DNA of 64,000 nt from Montifringilla adamsi (taxonomy: Eukaryota; Chordata; Aves; Passeriformes; Passeridae): the NCBI GenBank assembly GCA_017590115.1, contig JAGGNK010007016.1, positions 295,329 through 359,328 of the forward strand, given 5' to 3'. Position 1 is the stretch's first letter; every line of letters starts with the position of its first letter. A model generated the notes under the pieces. It saw nothing but the letters and a program-made list of their open reading frames with translations. It was not told the DNA's origin and searched no databases. Positions 1-12,310 of this stretch are shown here, one piece after another. The translations under genes and the position numbers were made by a program.

Positions 1-1003
1 GGCACAGGAAATCTGATACATTCATGAAATCCCAGTAAGAACTACAGCAATTCCACCTATGAAGCCAGGCTGTGGCTCAGGACCAGACATTCCATCAAAT
101 CTTCCCTGTGCTCAGGGATCAGATAGGAAGCAGAAATGCTCTTCCACACAGAATCCCTTCCTTCTCTTTCATGGTTCTGTAAAGCTAGAGAAGCTGGCCA
201 GGGAGGTGAAAGAATACACTTAAGGATTGGGACAAAGGGGTCACTAGGAGAAAGGGTGTGTTGCAAATTCGCACATCAGAACCAACAGGTGGGAAGAAGC
301 ACGAGATAGGAATCAAGTCGGGGAGTCTCATAATCAACACATGACAGTGAAGCCAGGACTGGAGATAAGGAGGGAGCAATCCAGAGGCAGTTTCACTTTA
401 AATAAGTGCTTACAGTTTAGCCACCTTTCCTTAAGGGTATCCCATTTGGAGGTGGGCAGAACATTCCAAGAGAGCATTACCTGGATAGCCAGCTCCAGTG
501 TTTGGGTTATCCTCCTGCTTACTATGCATTGCTGCCATTATCCAGGTAGGATCCTGAGATGCCAGCAGGACAAAGCCCTGCTTGTACTCCAGCTGCATGA
601 GCTCACCCAGTGTTTTTATCCAAGGTTTACAGTCTAAACCAGGGGAGTTTTTTTCCAATTCAAAACAAAACACAAATGCATGAGAGCTGAAGAACTCGAA
701 GTTTATCGAGCAAGTCCATCCCCTCTGCCAGAGCTCTGGGTGCTGTCAAAGATCTGGACACATCCCCACACTCCTATCTGTCAGGGCAGTGGGGAGCTCA
801 GAGTCCCTCTTTACCCTATGCCAAACAATGCAGATTGGGGCACATGGAAGAAGGGAATTTGTCCTGCTTCAGGCTCACAAAGGGTTACAGCCAAGCTCTC
901 GTGGGCCAAACAACTCCTGAGGTGGAGCAAAGCACAGCCAGCAAGGAAACAGCACAAGGACCTGCAAATTCTGCCAAATTTTCAGAAGGCCAGAGGCAAG
1001 AAG

Positions 1004-1192
1004 CACAGAATCATTAAGGTTGGAAAAGACCTCTAAGATCATCAAGTCCAACCTTTGACCCATCACCACCTTGTCAACCAGACCAGAGCACTGAGTGCCA
1101 CATCCAGTCCTTCCTTGAACACCTCAAGGATGATGACTCCACCACTGCCCTGGTGCAGCGCCCCAGTGCCTGACAACTGTTTCAGTGAAGAA
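1004..1192 (-). mobile_element. CR1 LINE 3' fragment
   Basis: On the plus strand this reads as the reverse complement of an avian CR1 3' end: 'cagaatcattaaggttggaa', then 'gacctctaagatcatcaagt'. It is 5'-truncated, as most bird CR1 copies are. It is diverged, so an old insertion. Confidence 0.85.
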
Positions 1193-4100
1193 AGCAGGTT
1201 AAGCTTAGAAAAGGTAAGAAAACATCAGACTCGTTGAAAATTTTAAGTCCTGCTCTGATGAGAAACTGAAGTTAAAGCTCAAGAAGATCACCTGAACACA
1301 GCACATGCTATTTTGCTACTGGTTAAATTCCTGTGGCTTGGTAGATGTTCCTGCAGATAATATCAATACAGCTTGGAACACAGCCACCTCACATGTCTTC
1401 CAGATCTTTTACTTGTAAAAATTCACAGACTTATTTGGTTATAAGAGAAGTAACATCATGGTCCACCTCAGAAGCCTGTGCCACCCTCTACAGAAGATGC
1501 TGCTTCTGCCTCCCACAGAAGCCACGATGATCAGTCCTGCAATGGCAACATCACAGCAGAAAGCCAACACTGCCTACAGATTCCCAGGTCACCTTGGGAA
1601 AGGCATTCTGCATGCTGCTAAAATGACTGTGACAATGCTCAACTCCCCCAGAACAGAGGCGGCTTAATCTGTTGTTTTTCCAAGCATGCTGCGATCCTTA
1701 AGGATGCTATAGAAATGCAGATTGAAATCCCTCGCTGGCATCAGAGGAATACAGACCGCAGCCTCTGTTCTGAATAACTAGGTCAGTCAGCTATCGCTGA
1801 AGTATTAGCCAGAATCCAGCGAATTCCTAGTGGCTAAAATAACGGCTGTAAAAGTCTAACACCATTTGCTGCCATTAGTCACTCTACCTCTGGGTACATT
1901 CAAACCCAACTCTGCAGAGCTTAGAATAATTTGAGGGTTGGAGCCTATGCTTGTCAAAATCCAAGCACGTGCCTCCGTGCAGCACAGGTTTCCCATCCCA
2001 CTTGCAGCCGTGTGGAGGCAGGGAGCAACTGTCCTTGCAGCCAGCTCAGCCGTACCCTGAAAGCATTCAGCCCAGGAAAATCAGGAAGATGCACTGCTAA
2101 TCCCATGCCAGGGAAGAGGCGTCACCTCCCAGCAGCAGCTTCCCTACAGCAAGTACAGGAGAGGGCTTTGACCTGTGGTGGTGAGTGAGTGACATTTTTG
2201 GGGGTAAGTCTGATAGAGGCAGAGCAGCTATTCCTCTCTGTGGAACAAAAGAAGGGAAGGGCTGACAATTGCAATGGGAACAAGTATCCATAATTTATTT
2301 CAACCCCTTCCAGCTGCTGAGGCTGGATCAAGCATTTGGTTTCCTCTCCCTAGAAGTAGGAGGCAGTTGAAGGGTTAAACCTGGTTGGGTTTTGGTTGTT
2401 TTTTTTGTTTGTTTGTTTTTTACTTTTGGGGGTTTTTTGTTTTGTTTTTTTTACTATCATTTAATTTATTTTCAAGCTCTGGTTGTCTCAGGAGCCTGGC
2501 CTATGTTTCAGCTGCTTGAAGTCATGCCACAACACAGCAGCCACAACCTGCAGTGCAGGAACTGGACCTTCTTGTTCTGCCACTGAGAGCAACATGTCAC
2601 AATACCGTACCCTCGGTTTCCCTTATCTCCACAAGCAGTGAATGCTCTGGAGTCCACAGGAGGGGTTGCAAAGGATTAAATTATTATAATCCCCACTTAG
2701 AGATTTATTGATATAACACAGAAAAATGGTAGCCGAGGCATCCTTGTCTTGCATTCTAACTGCTATGACAAGGATCAAGTTATTTCCTGCCTCCCCTAAG
2801 AGTGAGTTTTGGTCTTTCCTGATAGCAGTTACAGAAGTCTTACTTTCTTTATCCTCAGCAATCGCCTCCATCCCTCATTTAGGCTGGAGTTTTTAATAGC
2901 CTGAATACTGCCGAAGCCAGAAGGAGGCGCTGGTTGTTCTGAGGTACTGGTTTCAGCACAACACAGACTAGTGGGCAAACAGTAAAGTTCCAGCTACCAC
3001 TAGTCGCCATTAAAAACAAGCTTCCAAACTACCCAAAACATCTGTGCAACTACTAAGGCTGTCAGATTCCACAATAGGGAACTAAAGCACACACACAGTC
3101 AGGCAATGCACGTTAGAAAGGACTGGAACACACCAGCTGTCTCTAGTACTGTAGAAACATTTTTCTACCACAGCCCTACCCTACAATTAAGGGAGGCCAA
3201 ACTAAGCACAGTCACAGCCTGAGCACCTGGACCTGCTGGCATTTGGCAGAGTGAATGCCTGTCCTTTGGAAGGAGTCTAGATCCTGCTGGCTGCTGAGAG
3301 AGAGAAACCATGGTGGAACAACTCAACCAGAATCCTCTTCAACATGACACCAAAAACTAGTCCACTAATATACACATACGTGTGTGTGTGTATCTAAAGA
3401 TTAAAGAAAATCTCCATCATCACCATCATCCTTAAAGAAGAAAAGAGCAACATAAGACATAGCCACTTAAGCTGTAAAAAAGATGTAATGTTTCCTAATC
3501 TGCACATTTAGAGATTCTGAGGGTAGCATTATAAAAATAACTGAAAAACTTCAGTTGATCTTCTACTTTCACCATTCCTCAAACTACTAATTCAAAAAAC
3601 CACTTTTCTTGTTCATGTGCTCTCTGAGGTGCCAAATAAATTCTATAAATAATTTTTAAAAATATATTCCAATACAAAAAAGATTAACTAGCTCATGTCC
3701 ATTCCACATGTGATCTTTGAGGGAAAAAAAAGGCTTCTTAACACTTAGAATAACCATTTTCTTATTCAGTTCTGTAGAATTTTAATGAAAACTGAAAGCC
3801 TGGGTTACAGTTGTGCCCAAAGATGTCCTACAGAAATACTTCAGTATTTATCTGGAAAATGCCTTCATTTTCTTCTTTCCACAAGTAGCAGTCCCAGTCT
3901 AAGCACAGCCACAGACCACTGAAGGTGATCCCAGACCACAGGTTAGGAGTAGCCAGAAAATTCAGGTGAGCCCAAGTTCTAAGAGACTCTTTAAAAACAT
4001 GTCTTTAAATGAATAAAAGGTAATATTCCTTAAATAAGTTATGGGCTCAGCTTTATGTGACCCAGGCTGGTGTTTCAAGATGCTTTGGGAGAACATACTT

Positions 4101-5701
4101 AGAACTTGGAAGACAACACAAAAGCCCAAAGAGGTTTGCAAATTTCTGGTTTGGGAGCAAGCAGAATTAGTGTTTTCTTTCCTTTAACACCAAACAGTAT
4201 TGTATAAGAAAGAGGCAGAAATCAGGAGGTTTTCTCAGCAACAGTCGCAGACAGGAGCATTTTGTCTACTGACATCATCTCATGGTTGATGAGGTGTCAC
4301 AAGATTCTAAGCTATTTGTGCCATTAGTTAATACATTTAGGTTTCTAATGAAATAAACACAAGCAGGCATTTTTCCTTTTAGGCCCCAATTACTCCATCC
4401 CAGTGCTAGGTTTGCAGTCTGACTTCTCTCCTTTCCCTGCACACTCAGGAGCTCTGATGGCTGCAGACTGTGAGTGTCCCCACAGTGGACAGCTTGCTGC
4501 AGCATGACCAGCTCAGAGATTACTTGCCCAGAGAGCCTTCTTCCCAAAGTCAGCTGTAACATCTGTTCTTCGGATGCAATCCAAAATCCCTTGAAACCAG
4601 AGCTTTTTCACTGACTTCCACAAGTGCTAGAAAGATCCTCATTCTAAGCTGGATGTTACAGGAAAGAAGTTAATTTCTAGCATTATTGTATGCAGTGATG
4701 TACTTTCTTGGCCAAGGCCCAAAGTACTCATTATGAAGTGTAACACCCTGCTTAATTCTTCCAGAAGCCAATCATAAGGCTACTATGAATTTTAATGAGC
4801 ACTGAATCAAGACCCAGATGGTTTTTTTGAGCCAAATTATCCTGTTCTTGGTTATTTTAAGATCTGTGTAGTGCCTTCTGGCCATTACATGTTAACTCCT
4901 CTCTTCCTGGCCCAGATTAAGGACAAACTTTCACCCTTCTTCTCTCTCTAAGCACAGCTCTCCAGCTGTGCTGTGAAGACCCTCAGCTCCTTCTGTGCCT
5001 TGAAAAGTCACAGATTTAGAAGATTCAAATATTGACACAGGTGGGGTAAAAAGGTTCCAACAATACCTGGCAGGGAAGAAAGTCAAAAAACTAGAAGGCC
5101 ATCAATAAGGGAACACTGACCCTACAGACAGTCAACTCTGTTTAACCAATTCTCAGGGATAAACAATTGAGCTCAGAGCCATCAAATTCACATTATCAAC
5201 TAATGGAGTCACTGTCTCTGCTGAAGTTGCTGAGTACCATTTGCTTTCTAGTTTGCCATGTCATCTTTCATTTTAACTACATCATCTTGTCTATACCTTC
5301 TCTCTATGCCATATCAGCAGGCCACCTGCCCCTGGCCAGGGGATGCTGCTGTATTGCCTCAGGTGCATCTACACCAAAAATGACACTGCTCAAAGCCACA
5401 GTTTGGCTATATTGATTCTTCAGAGCAGATTACAAATTACCTTCCATATCTACCACAAGCCACTATCACCTTACTCTGTCCTTTGACTAAACTTGGAGGT
5501 TCTGGGGGAGAGCTGAGGGTAGTTGGTCAGTTGTTTTCACAGATGGGGTAAAAGGAGGAGGAAAGCAAGAAGACAAAAGGAAAAAGGTTCTACTACCTGC
5601 TTTCCTGGTTCCCAGTTATCCAGAGTCTTCTCTCACTGCAATAGCAGTTCTCATTCCAGTGTCCCAATGCCTCTCTTCTTCATTAAATCCCCTTTATATA
5701 C

Positions 5702-5820
5702 TCATAGAATCACAGAATAGTTTGGGTTGGAAGAGACCTTAAAGATCATCTAGTTCCAGACCCCTTCCATGGGCAGGGAACCTTTCAATAGATCAGGCTC
5801 CTCCAAGCTCTAACCAGCTT
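5702..5820 (-). mobile_element. CR1 LINE 3' fragment
   Basis: The plus strand reads 'tagaatcacagaatagtttg', then 'gaccttaaagatcatctagt' and a 'ccatgggcagggaac' box. This is the classic CR1 3' end in reverse orientation. A homopolymeric C tract lies just beyond it (5871-5889). Confidence 0.9.
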
Positions 5821-8800
5821 CACTTGTATGGGTTTTTCTTTTTGTATTCTGGGATTATTTCCACCCTCCTCACCCCCCCACCCCCCCCCAACCTTGTCTG
5901 GTAAGCAGATGGGTGTCACAGAAATGAAAAGCATGAAATGGAAGGAGTAACCAAAACTGAAATGCAGCATTATGCAAGGCAGCTATGGAGAAGAAACAAT
6001 GTTATGTCGCTGGCTGTTACTCAGTCAAGGGTGGTTAATGAGTTCACACGATTTAACCACCTCCCCAGAATGGGCATCACAGTTTGAGGAGTGCAGATAG
6101 AACTCTAAGATGATTGAAAATGAGGAGTGGGAGGGAAATAAGGAAACAAAAGCTGGTTGTTCTTTCTTGCCTTCAGATGCATTACACATGGCACAGTTGT
6201 CCTAAGTCTGCGTCTGAAAAATTTGTTTTTAATTCACTGAAAACACCCCGACTGAGCAGCAGGAGCGCAAGTGACACACAGAACTTGCCATCATTTGCTA
6301 AAAAAGAGAGGGAACTCAGTCTCTGTGCTGGGATTGCCAAGTCCTGCAAGAACATCCAGCTCAGGAACTCAGACGGCTGTCTTTGGAAGTGGCCCGAGGA
6401 GTGTGTGCTTTAACCAGCATCTGTCCCTTTTCACTTGAACCACATTTGAACTTCTTAACAGTGAAAAATCATTCTGCCCTGTTCCTATTCCTCTGAGCAA
6501 TTGCACACAGGCTCCTCTTATTACTACATTAGTGTAATTTTGTCTCCAACATTCCCCCTGAGAGGAATTACTCATGTCCTGCTATTATTTATTTTACTGC
6601 TAAGAACCCGAGTTTTAGAAGTAGTTTTAATTAAATACCAATGCTCCTCCTCCTCAATTAAGATCACCTTTATCTAGGTTGCTGTGCCTTGCATTCTCCA
6701 GCAGAAACACTTTTTTCCTCTTATTTATCCATCCTTTGACAGTTCTCTCTGGAACTCAAAAAAGTCCCCCCCTCTACCACCAAGTCATTGTCAGCCAAAA
6801 ATACAAGGTTTTACCAGATGTAAAGAGCCATCCCATGGAAGATAACCTAATGTTTAACATTGGTGATGCAGAATTCCAGTTTAAAATTATGTCAAGTGGC
6901 ACTGCCAAAAGTAACAGCTTCCATAGCCCCCCAAAGTCGCAGGCTGCTGTGCTGGCCTGTCCACCAGTCCACAGCATGTTGCTACTACTGTCCCTTCCCA
7001 GTTTCCCTGCTCCTCTGGGGCCTTGCTTGCACTTCCCTTGCTTCCCCCTACCCTGTCATGTTGTGATTTTCATTGGGAGTTTGAAGTGCAGGATGGCCAC
7101 CCCCTGGGTAAACACCTCTTCAAAGTCTTTGCTGTCCCTGGATAATGAATCGGATCACAATGTATTCCAGACTTGGGTACACAGGATTCTTGGAAGCTGC
7201 CCTAGATTAATGATTTAAGAGTTATTCATTCATGCTCCCCAAGTGACAGAGGCAGAACTGATGACTCCTGACTGGGAAGTTGGCAGGAATATCCTCAACT
7301 ATTTCTACAGAGTGGAATCAAGCTGCAGCAACTACATCCAAGTGCATGAGCTGATCCAGTGCCTGGCAGCGACAGCTGCGGACACAGCACAATGTTACAC
7401 AACCACTGCTGGCACCAAGGCCCTCCTGGCCACCAGCCCCCGCCTCAACTTTGGGCACAGGTGCCCTTCCCCAGGCAACCTCACCCAGCCATTCTGCACC
7501 CTGCCCAGGACACAATTTCCCTCCAGGCACTGTTTGGTTCCTGCCTTCCCTAGAGAAAAGAAGAGGCAACAAAGTATTTTGATTTCACTCTTCACAGATT
7601 TGACAAGGCTTTTTTCCAAAAGTTTACTGACTATAGTTATTTCCCTTACCAGAAGGTGGTTTTGCTTTATGAGCACATATTATTCCTTTACCAAGAGGAA
7701 AATGGAACTGCATTCAAGTATTAGCAGCATTAGCGTGCAAAGAGAAAGTGCGGATGCTCTGCTCTGCACTTCTGGGCTCAGCAAGTGCCTTCCCTCCACA
7801 GCTCCAGCAGCTCTGCCAAATCCATGCTCTGCTGTACTCCTATCAAGGACTGTCATTTATACCAATCTAAGCACACATCTCTCAGGCTGTAGGGTTCCCA
7901 GCTAGGAATAGTTTCAGTTTAAGGAAGGGACGCTGATATCAAACATTTTTTAGGTGTTGCTAGTTTTTTTCAGAGCCATCTCTGTACATTCAAGGTATTT
8001 TTTCCCTACCTTGAAACGGCTTTTCCTGCAGCTAGGACAAGCTCTCTACTACTTTCTGGCCTCTCAGCCAATAGTTTTTGACAGCCATAAACTGATTGTT
8101 CAGGTGTCTTACAAATTTTTAAAAAAAATAATTTGTCTCCTTGCTCTAGGTTTCAACAGCATTTCTTCAAACCGTGCAAATTAAAAACCTTTAAGTCCAA
8201 ATTCCCAAGGCAAGAACCATCTTCATTTTGCCTCCTACAGAGCAACAAATAATCTAGCAATGTTGAAAACCACTAGATTAATAAACCATAAGCTGATGTC
8301 TATTTACTAAATTTTACTTTCATTCACCTACTGTTCTTTCAATACTCATCATTCTGCTACTTAAATATGTTTTAGAGGCACTGTCTGTGCATTTATTCAC
8401 CACTAGAACACAGGCAGTGTTAAAAATACCACCAGCACAAGACAGTGTTAAAAACATTCTCCCTCACCCATTTTTATGGCTTCAGACCTCAGAAAATTAG
8501 CTCTTATTGGTTGATTTTTCAGCCTAAAAGGGGAGTACCACAGACATAATACATTTATGAGTTCTACAGATTGGGAAGGTAACAAAAATGCAGAAGTCAT
8601 TTTAGTTTCAGTGTTCAGAATGCTGAACCCTGTTGCCACATCTACCTCCCATAAAAGCAGGCTTACCTTGAAAAAAGATCCCAGAGAAATACTTCTGGAG
8701 TAAATTCAGTCCCTTCTTCCTTCTGACTGCAGGTTGCTGCTTGTCTTAAATACGGGAAACATCCCTTGCTTCAGGCAAAAATTCTCAGCAATTTAGTCTT

Positions 8801-10489
8801 AAAGCTTCTGCAGAAAACTCCTCATGCACATGCAAGCCCCCCGGCTCCAGCTGCTTCCTCAGCAGCACTGCCCCGTGCCAGGTGCTGGGCAGTGATCCCA
8901 GTGCTCCCACCCCCGTTCCCGGCAGGCAGTACAGGTGGTAGCACAACTCAGGGAAGGTAAAACAGCCTCACAAACACCAATTCCATTGAAACCTTGCAGT
9001 TCCGGCTGAGGAGATCTCATTGCAGACACATAGCCCTGTCAGGATGCTGGGATGCAGTGAGTCAATGTTTTCTGGGACCTTTTTTTATCGTGGGCTGATG
9101 CTGTGAGCTCAGCAAAGAGGATGGCACAGTGCCTTGAGTGGCATTTTGCACAAAAGGCAAGAGCAAGATACTAATCAAGATTCTGGTGTGTAGAGACTCC
9201 ATGCATTTTCCCCTCAACCAAGCCTAGAAATCCCAGGCTTAGCATCACACTGGGGTGGGGAGAGAGCTACAGACATAACGGAGCCTTATGCTTTCAGAAT
9301 CTGTGATTAAAGATTCTCATGCCCTGTAAACTGCAGGCCACAAGTGGCAAATAAAGTATCATTCCATCACAGACTTCCTTCTCTATGTGGGGAGCATTGC
9401 CATGTCCTTTTGTGGATGTCAGGACTCTGGGCATTGTGCTCGTCTTGCATAACTTGCCTGGATCCCACGTCATGCAATTTCAAAAATTGCAAAAGCTAAT
9501 ACAAAGTTGACACTTCTGCAGGCTAGGTTTCAGCAACAGTTCACCTGGCTCTCTAAGAAGGAAGGTAAACTGTTCTATGGCTTCAGACTTCACAGGGATG
9601 TAAATGAGGACAGATTTATTAAGCTAGTTGAAACAGTTCATACTGGCTGAAACTCTGCAGCTGTAACTATTATATTCCTGATCCTTTAGTCCTCAATGCA
9701 ACCCAGCAGAATCCAATGCTTTAATCAAGACAGCAAGTGCCATGGCTTCTCCCCACTGCAGTGGTTTAGAAATCAACACCAGCAAGGCTGCCAGGGAGGC
9801 AATTAGGTATTTTCCATAGGTATCCTGATAAAGAAGCCAGTTATTTACAGCTTCCTGGCACGTCAGTTACTTCAGTATTTCCTACAAAACACTCAGAAAA
9901 GAGAAGCACTTTTTTTTTCCCCTCACAGATAAAGGTGTTCTATTCAAGAGCCAATTCATTTTTCCTGTTCTTGGACTTGGCTTCTATTTCCTCACCTGGA
10001 TAACCACAAGCACATTTTTGTGAACATTAGGTAACAAGAAAGCTTGCTGCTAATTCTTCCTCATCAGAGCCTGGGGAAAAATCTGAGCTGTTGGGTGAAA
10101 GCTAAAAAAACAAACAGAATAGATGGGAGGGGGAAGAGGAGTGAGAAATAATTCAGGAGTGAGTCAGTCATGCTCCTCCTGCTTAGTCACCTGTAGTTCT
10201 GCTCTCCAGACACACGGAAGATTGGGAATAAGATTCCTGCCTGCCTTCCACCTACCTCCTCCTGACAAGGACTTGGAAAAAGAGATAGGGCAGAGTTTGG
10301 GGAACCAGACACTAGAGACGCTTGTTTTCCAGTGTAAGAGAACTGCCAGTAGGCTCTTTTTTTTTTTTTGTTTCCCACTTCCTTCTGTTGCCCCTGCACT
10401 ATTTTGCAGTTAAATCATCTTGATTCAACCTGTTCATCTGCTGGTCTGAGTTCCTCTGATGGTGCCTTGCAGTTTTGACATCGTAGGGG

Positions 10490-10570
10490 GTTGCCATGGA
10501 GAAGAGGGTGATGTCATTGACACAAAAAGCACCGAACTTACAAATACAACAGGAACCGAGCTATTTATAA
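10490..10570. promoter_or_regulatory. Possible regulatory cluster (X-box, CRE-like, MEF2/TATA-like)
   Basis: An RFX X-box-like palindrome (gttgccatggagaa, 10490-10503) is followed within 80 bp by a CRE-like tgatgtca (10509-10516) and an AT-rich ctatttataa (10561-10570) that fits either a MEF2 site or a TATA box. The grouping is suggestive of an enhancer or promoter. There is no CpG island and no recognised transcript, so the call rests on motif proximity alone. Confidence 0.3.
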
Positions 10571-10945
10571 GAGCTGCTTCTCTTCCCCCACTCTTTGCTG
10601 GGGTGGGTGGAAGCAAAGACAGCAGCTCCATTCTTGATGTTTCTGTCAACAAGTTTCAGAAATGAATTTTCTTGTCAGAAAATATCCCAAACCTGTGAGA
10701 TTACTGAATGCTGTCAGCTTTCGGACTTCATTCATTAGAGCAAGATTTAGCTTTCCCAGCTCCTCACTGGGTTTGAGGTTAAATAATACTCATGTTTGTA
10801 GAGTAATTTCTACCCTGAAAATCTCTGCAGCATTACTGAGATACAACCACTTCTTGAAGGGAAGACACGTCACAAAAAGAGAGGGGATAGAGACCCTGGT
10901 TTATGTAAAGGCTTCATACTCCTTATAACCACTCAGTAATAAGTC

Positions 10946-11000
10946 ATGGAATCACAGAACAGCCTGACCTGGAAGGGCTCCCCGAGGATCCTGTGACTGT
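10946..11000 (-). mobile_element. Short CR1 LINE 3' fragment
   Basis: 'tcatggaatcacagaacagc' followed by 'ctggaagggctccccgagga' matches the terminal part of a CR1 element in reverse orientation. Only about 55 bp can be recognised. Confidence 0.65.
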
Positions 11001-12170
11001 TGGTTTGGTCTTGGCTGTGTGGGGTCTGCACATCAACACAATTCTTACAGAATGAATGTTTAGTGCATGTAAAAATTGCAAAACACAGAGGAGAAAAAAG
11101 GGAAGACTAAGAACTTAGGAACAAAAATAATAATTTTAGAATGCACTTGGAATAAGCCAGTTCAGTTCACATACAGGTAGAGTATTAATCCTAGTTGGTT
11201 CTTTAGGAGTAGATGCAGATGTGGCAGAACAGTCCAGTGCCTTTACTGCATATCAAGGAAGCATACAAAAAAATTCTGAATTCTGCAACATTCCAACTTT
11301 TTTTTTCTACAAAATGATTCTCAAGTGAATGATAATATAAAGTATCACACTACAAAGTACATTACTAGTTTAGCTTCAACAAAATATACAACCCAAGATA
11401 CTGAAAAATCAAGAGAATCCAAAGCACTGGGGAAAAAAAACCTTTCAACTCAGGCCTAGAAACTGAATACTAACATTTGTCTTCTGTCAGCATTGTGTCA
11501 CCCAGCTACTGCTCATGGTTGGTAAATCACAATTCCATACCATGAGGTCAATAATTAAATAGCTTTGGATCATAGTTATGACAAAAGGAAAGTAAGGAAC
11601 AAACATTTCTAGAACCAACAAAAAACAAGAGTCTTCCTCAGTCTTTACTGAATGACCTTGATATTCATGTTGTTTAATAATTTAAACTATTATGGAAATG
11701 AAACCTTCATATTTCTAAGCTTCCAAACAGCCTCCAGCTTCTGCTGTATTAACTGAGCAGAGAGGCAAAAAGTGTGAAACAGTAAGAACCAAAAGAATGA
11801 AACTGTTAAAGGAGTTTAGTGTTCCTTGTCAAGCTTTAAGAGTGATCTCTATAAACGCAGGCACATCCATGTGACTGCAGTGCCCATAGCCCAAGGCTAA
11901 AGGAAAGACTCCAACCACCAAATCCCCAGCCCACAGGCAAATAAGTCACTTCAAATAAGAACTCAGCTTTTGTACCTCGAGGCATCCTTGGGGAAATCAC
12001 CGGGGCACAGCAGGGAGCACTGCACCTCAGGAGCTGCACTTTAGCCCAAAGGCATTTTGGAATATTATTTGGGAAAGCAGCAGCAGAACAGAAGAAAGAA
12101 TATTAGCGGAAATATCAGCAGAATTACTTGCTGATACATCACTCCTCACATGAGTGTCTTCTTGAAATAA

Positions 12171-12310
12171 TAGAATCATTAAGGTTGGAAAACATCTCCA
12201 AGAGCCCACCCAGCACCACCAAGGTCACCACTAAACCAGGTTATCCCCAAGTGCCACTTCTATATATTATTTAAATTCTGCCAGGGACACTGACTCAACT
12301 ACTTTTTACT
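12171..12310 (-). mobile_element. CR1 LINE 3' fragment
   Basis: The plus strand reads 'tagaatcattaaggttggaa', then 'cccagcaccaccaaggtcac' and 'aaaccaggttatccccaagt', the pattern of an older CR1 subfamily 3' end in reverse orientation. Confidence 0.85.

Noticed and set aside
6679..7905. Two plus-strand frames of 179 and 220 codons as possible protein genes
   Set aside because: No recognisable domain, no splice or promoter support, and low-complexity Ser/Pro/Leu content. They look like chance frames in non-coding DNA.
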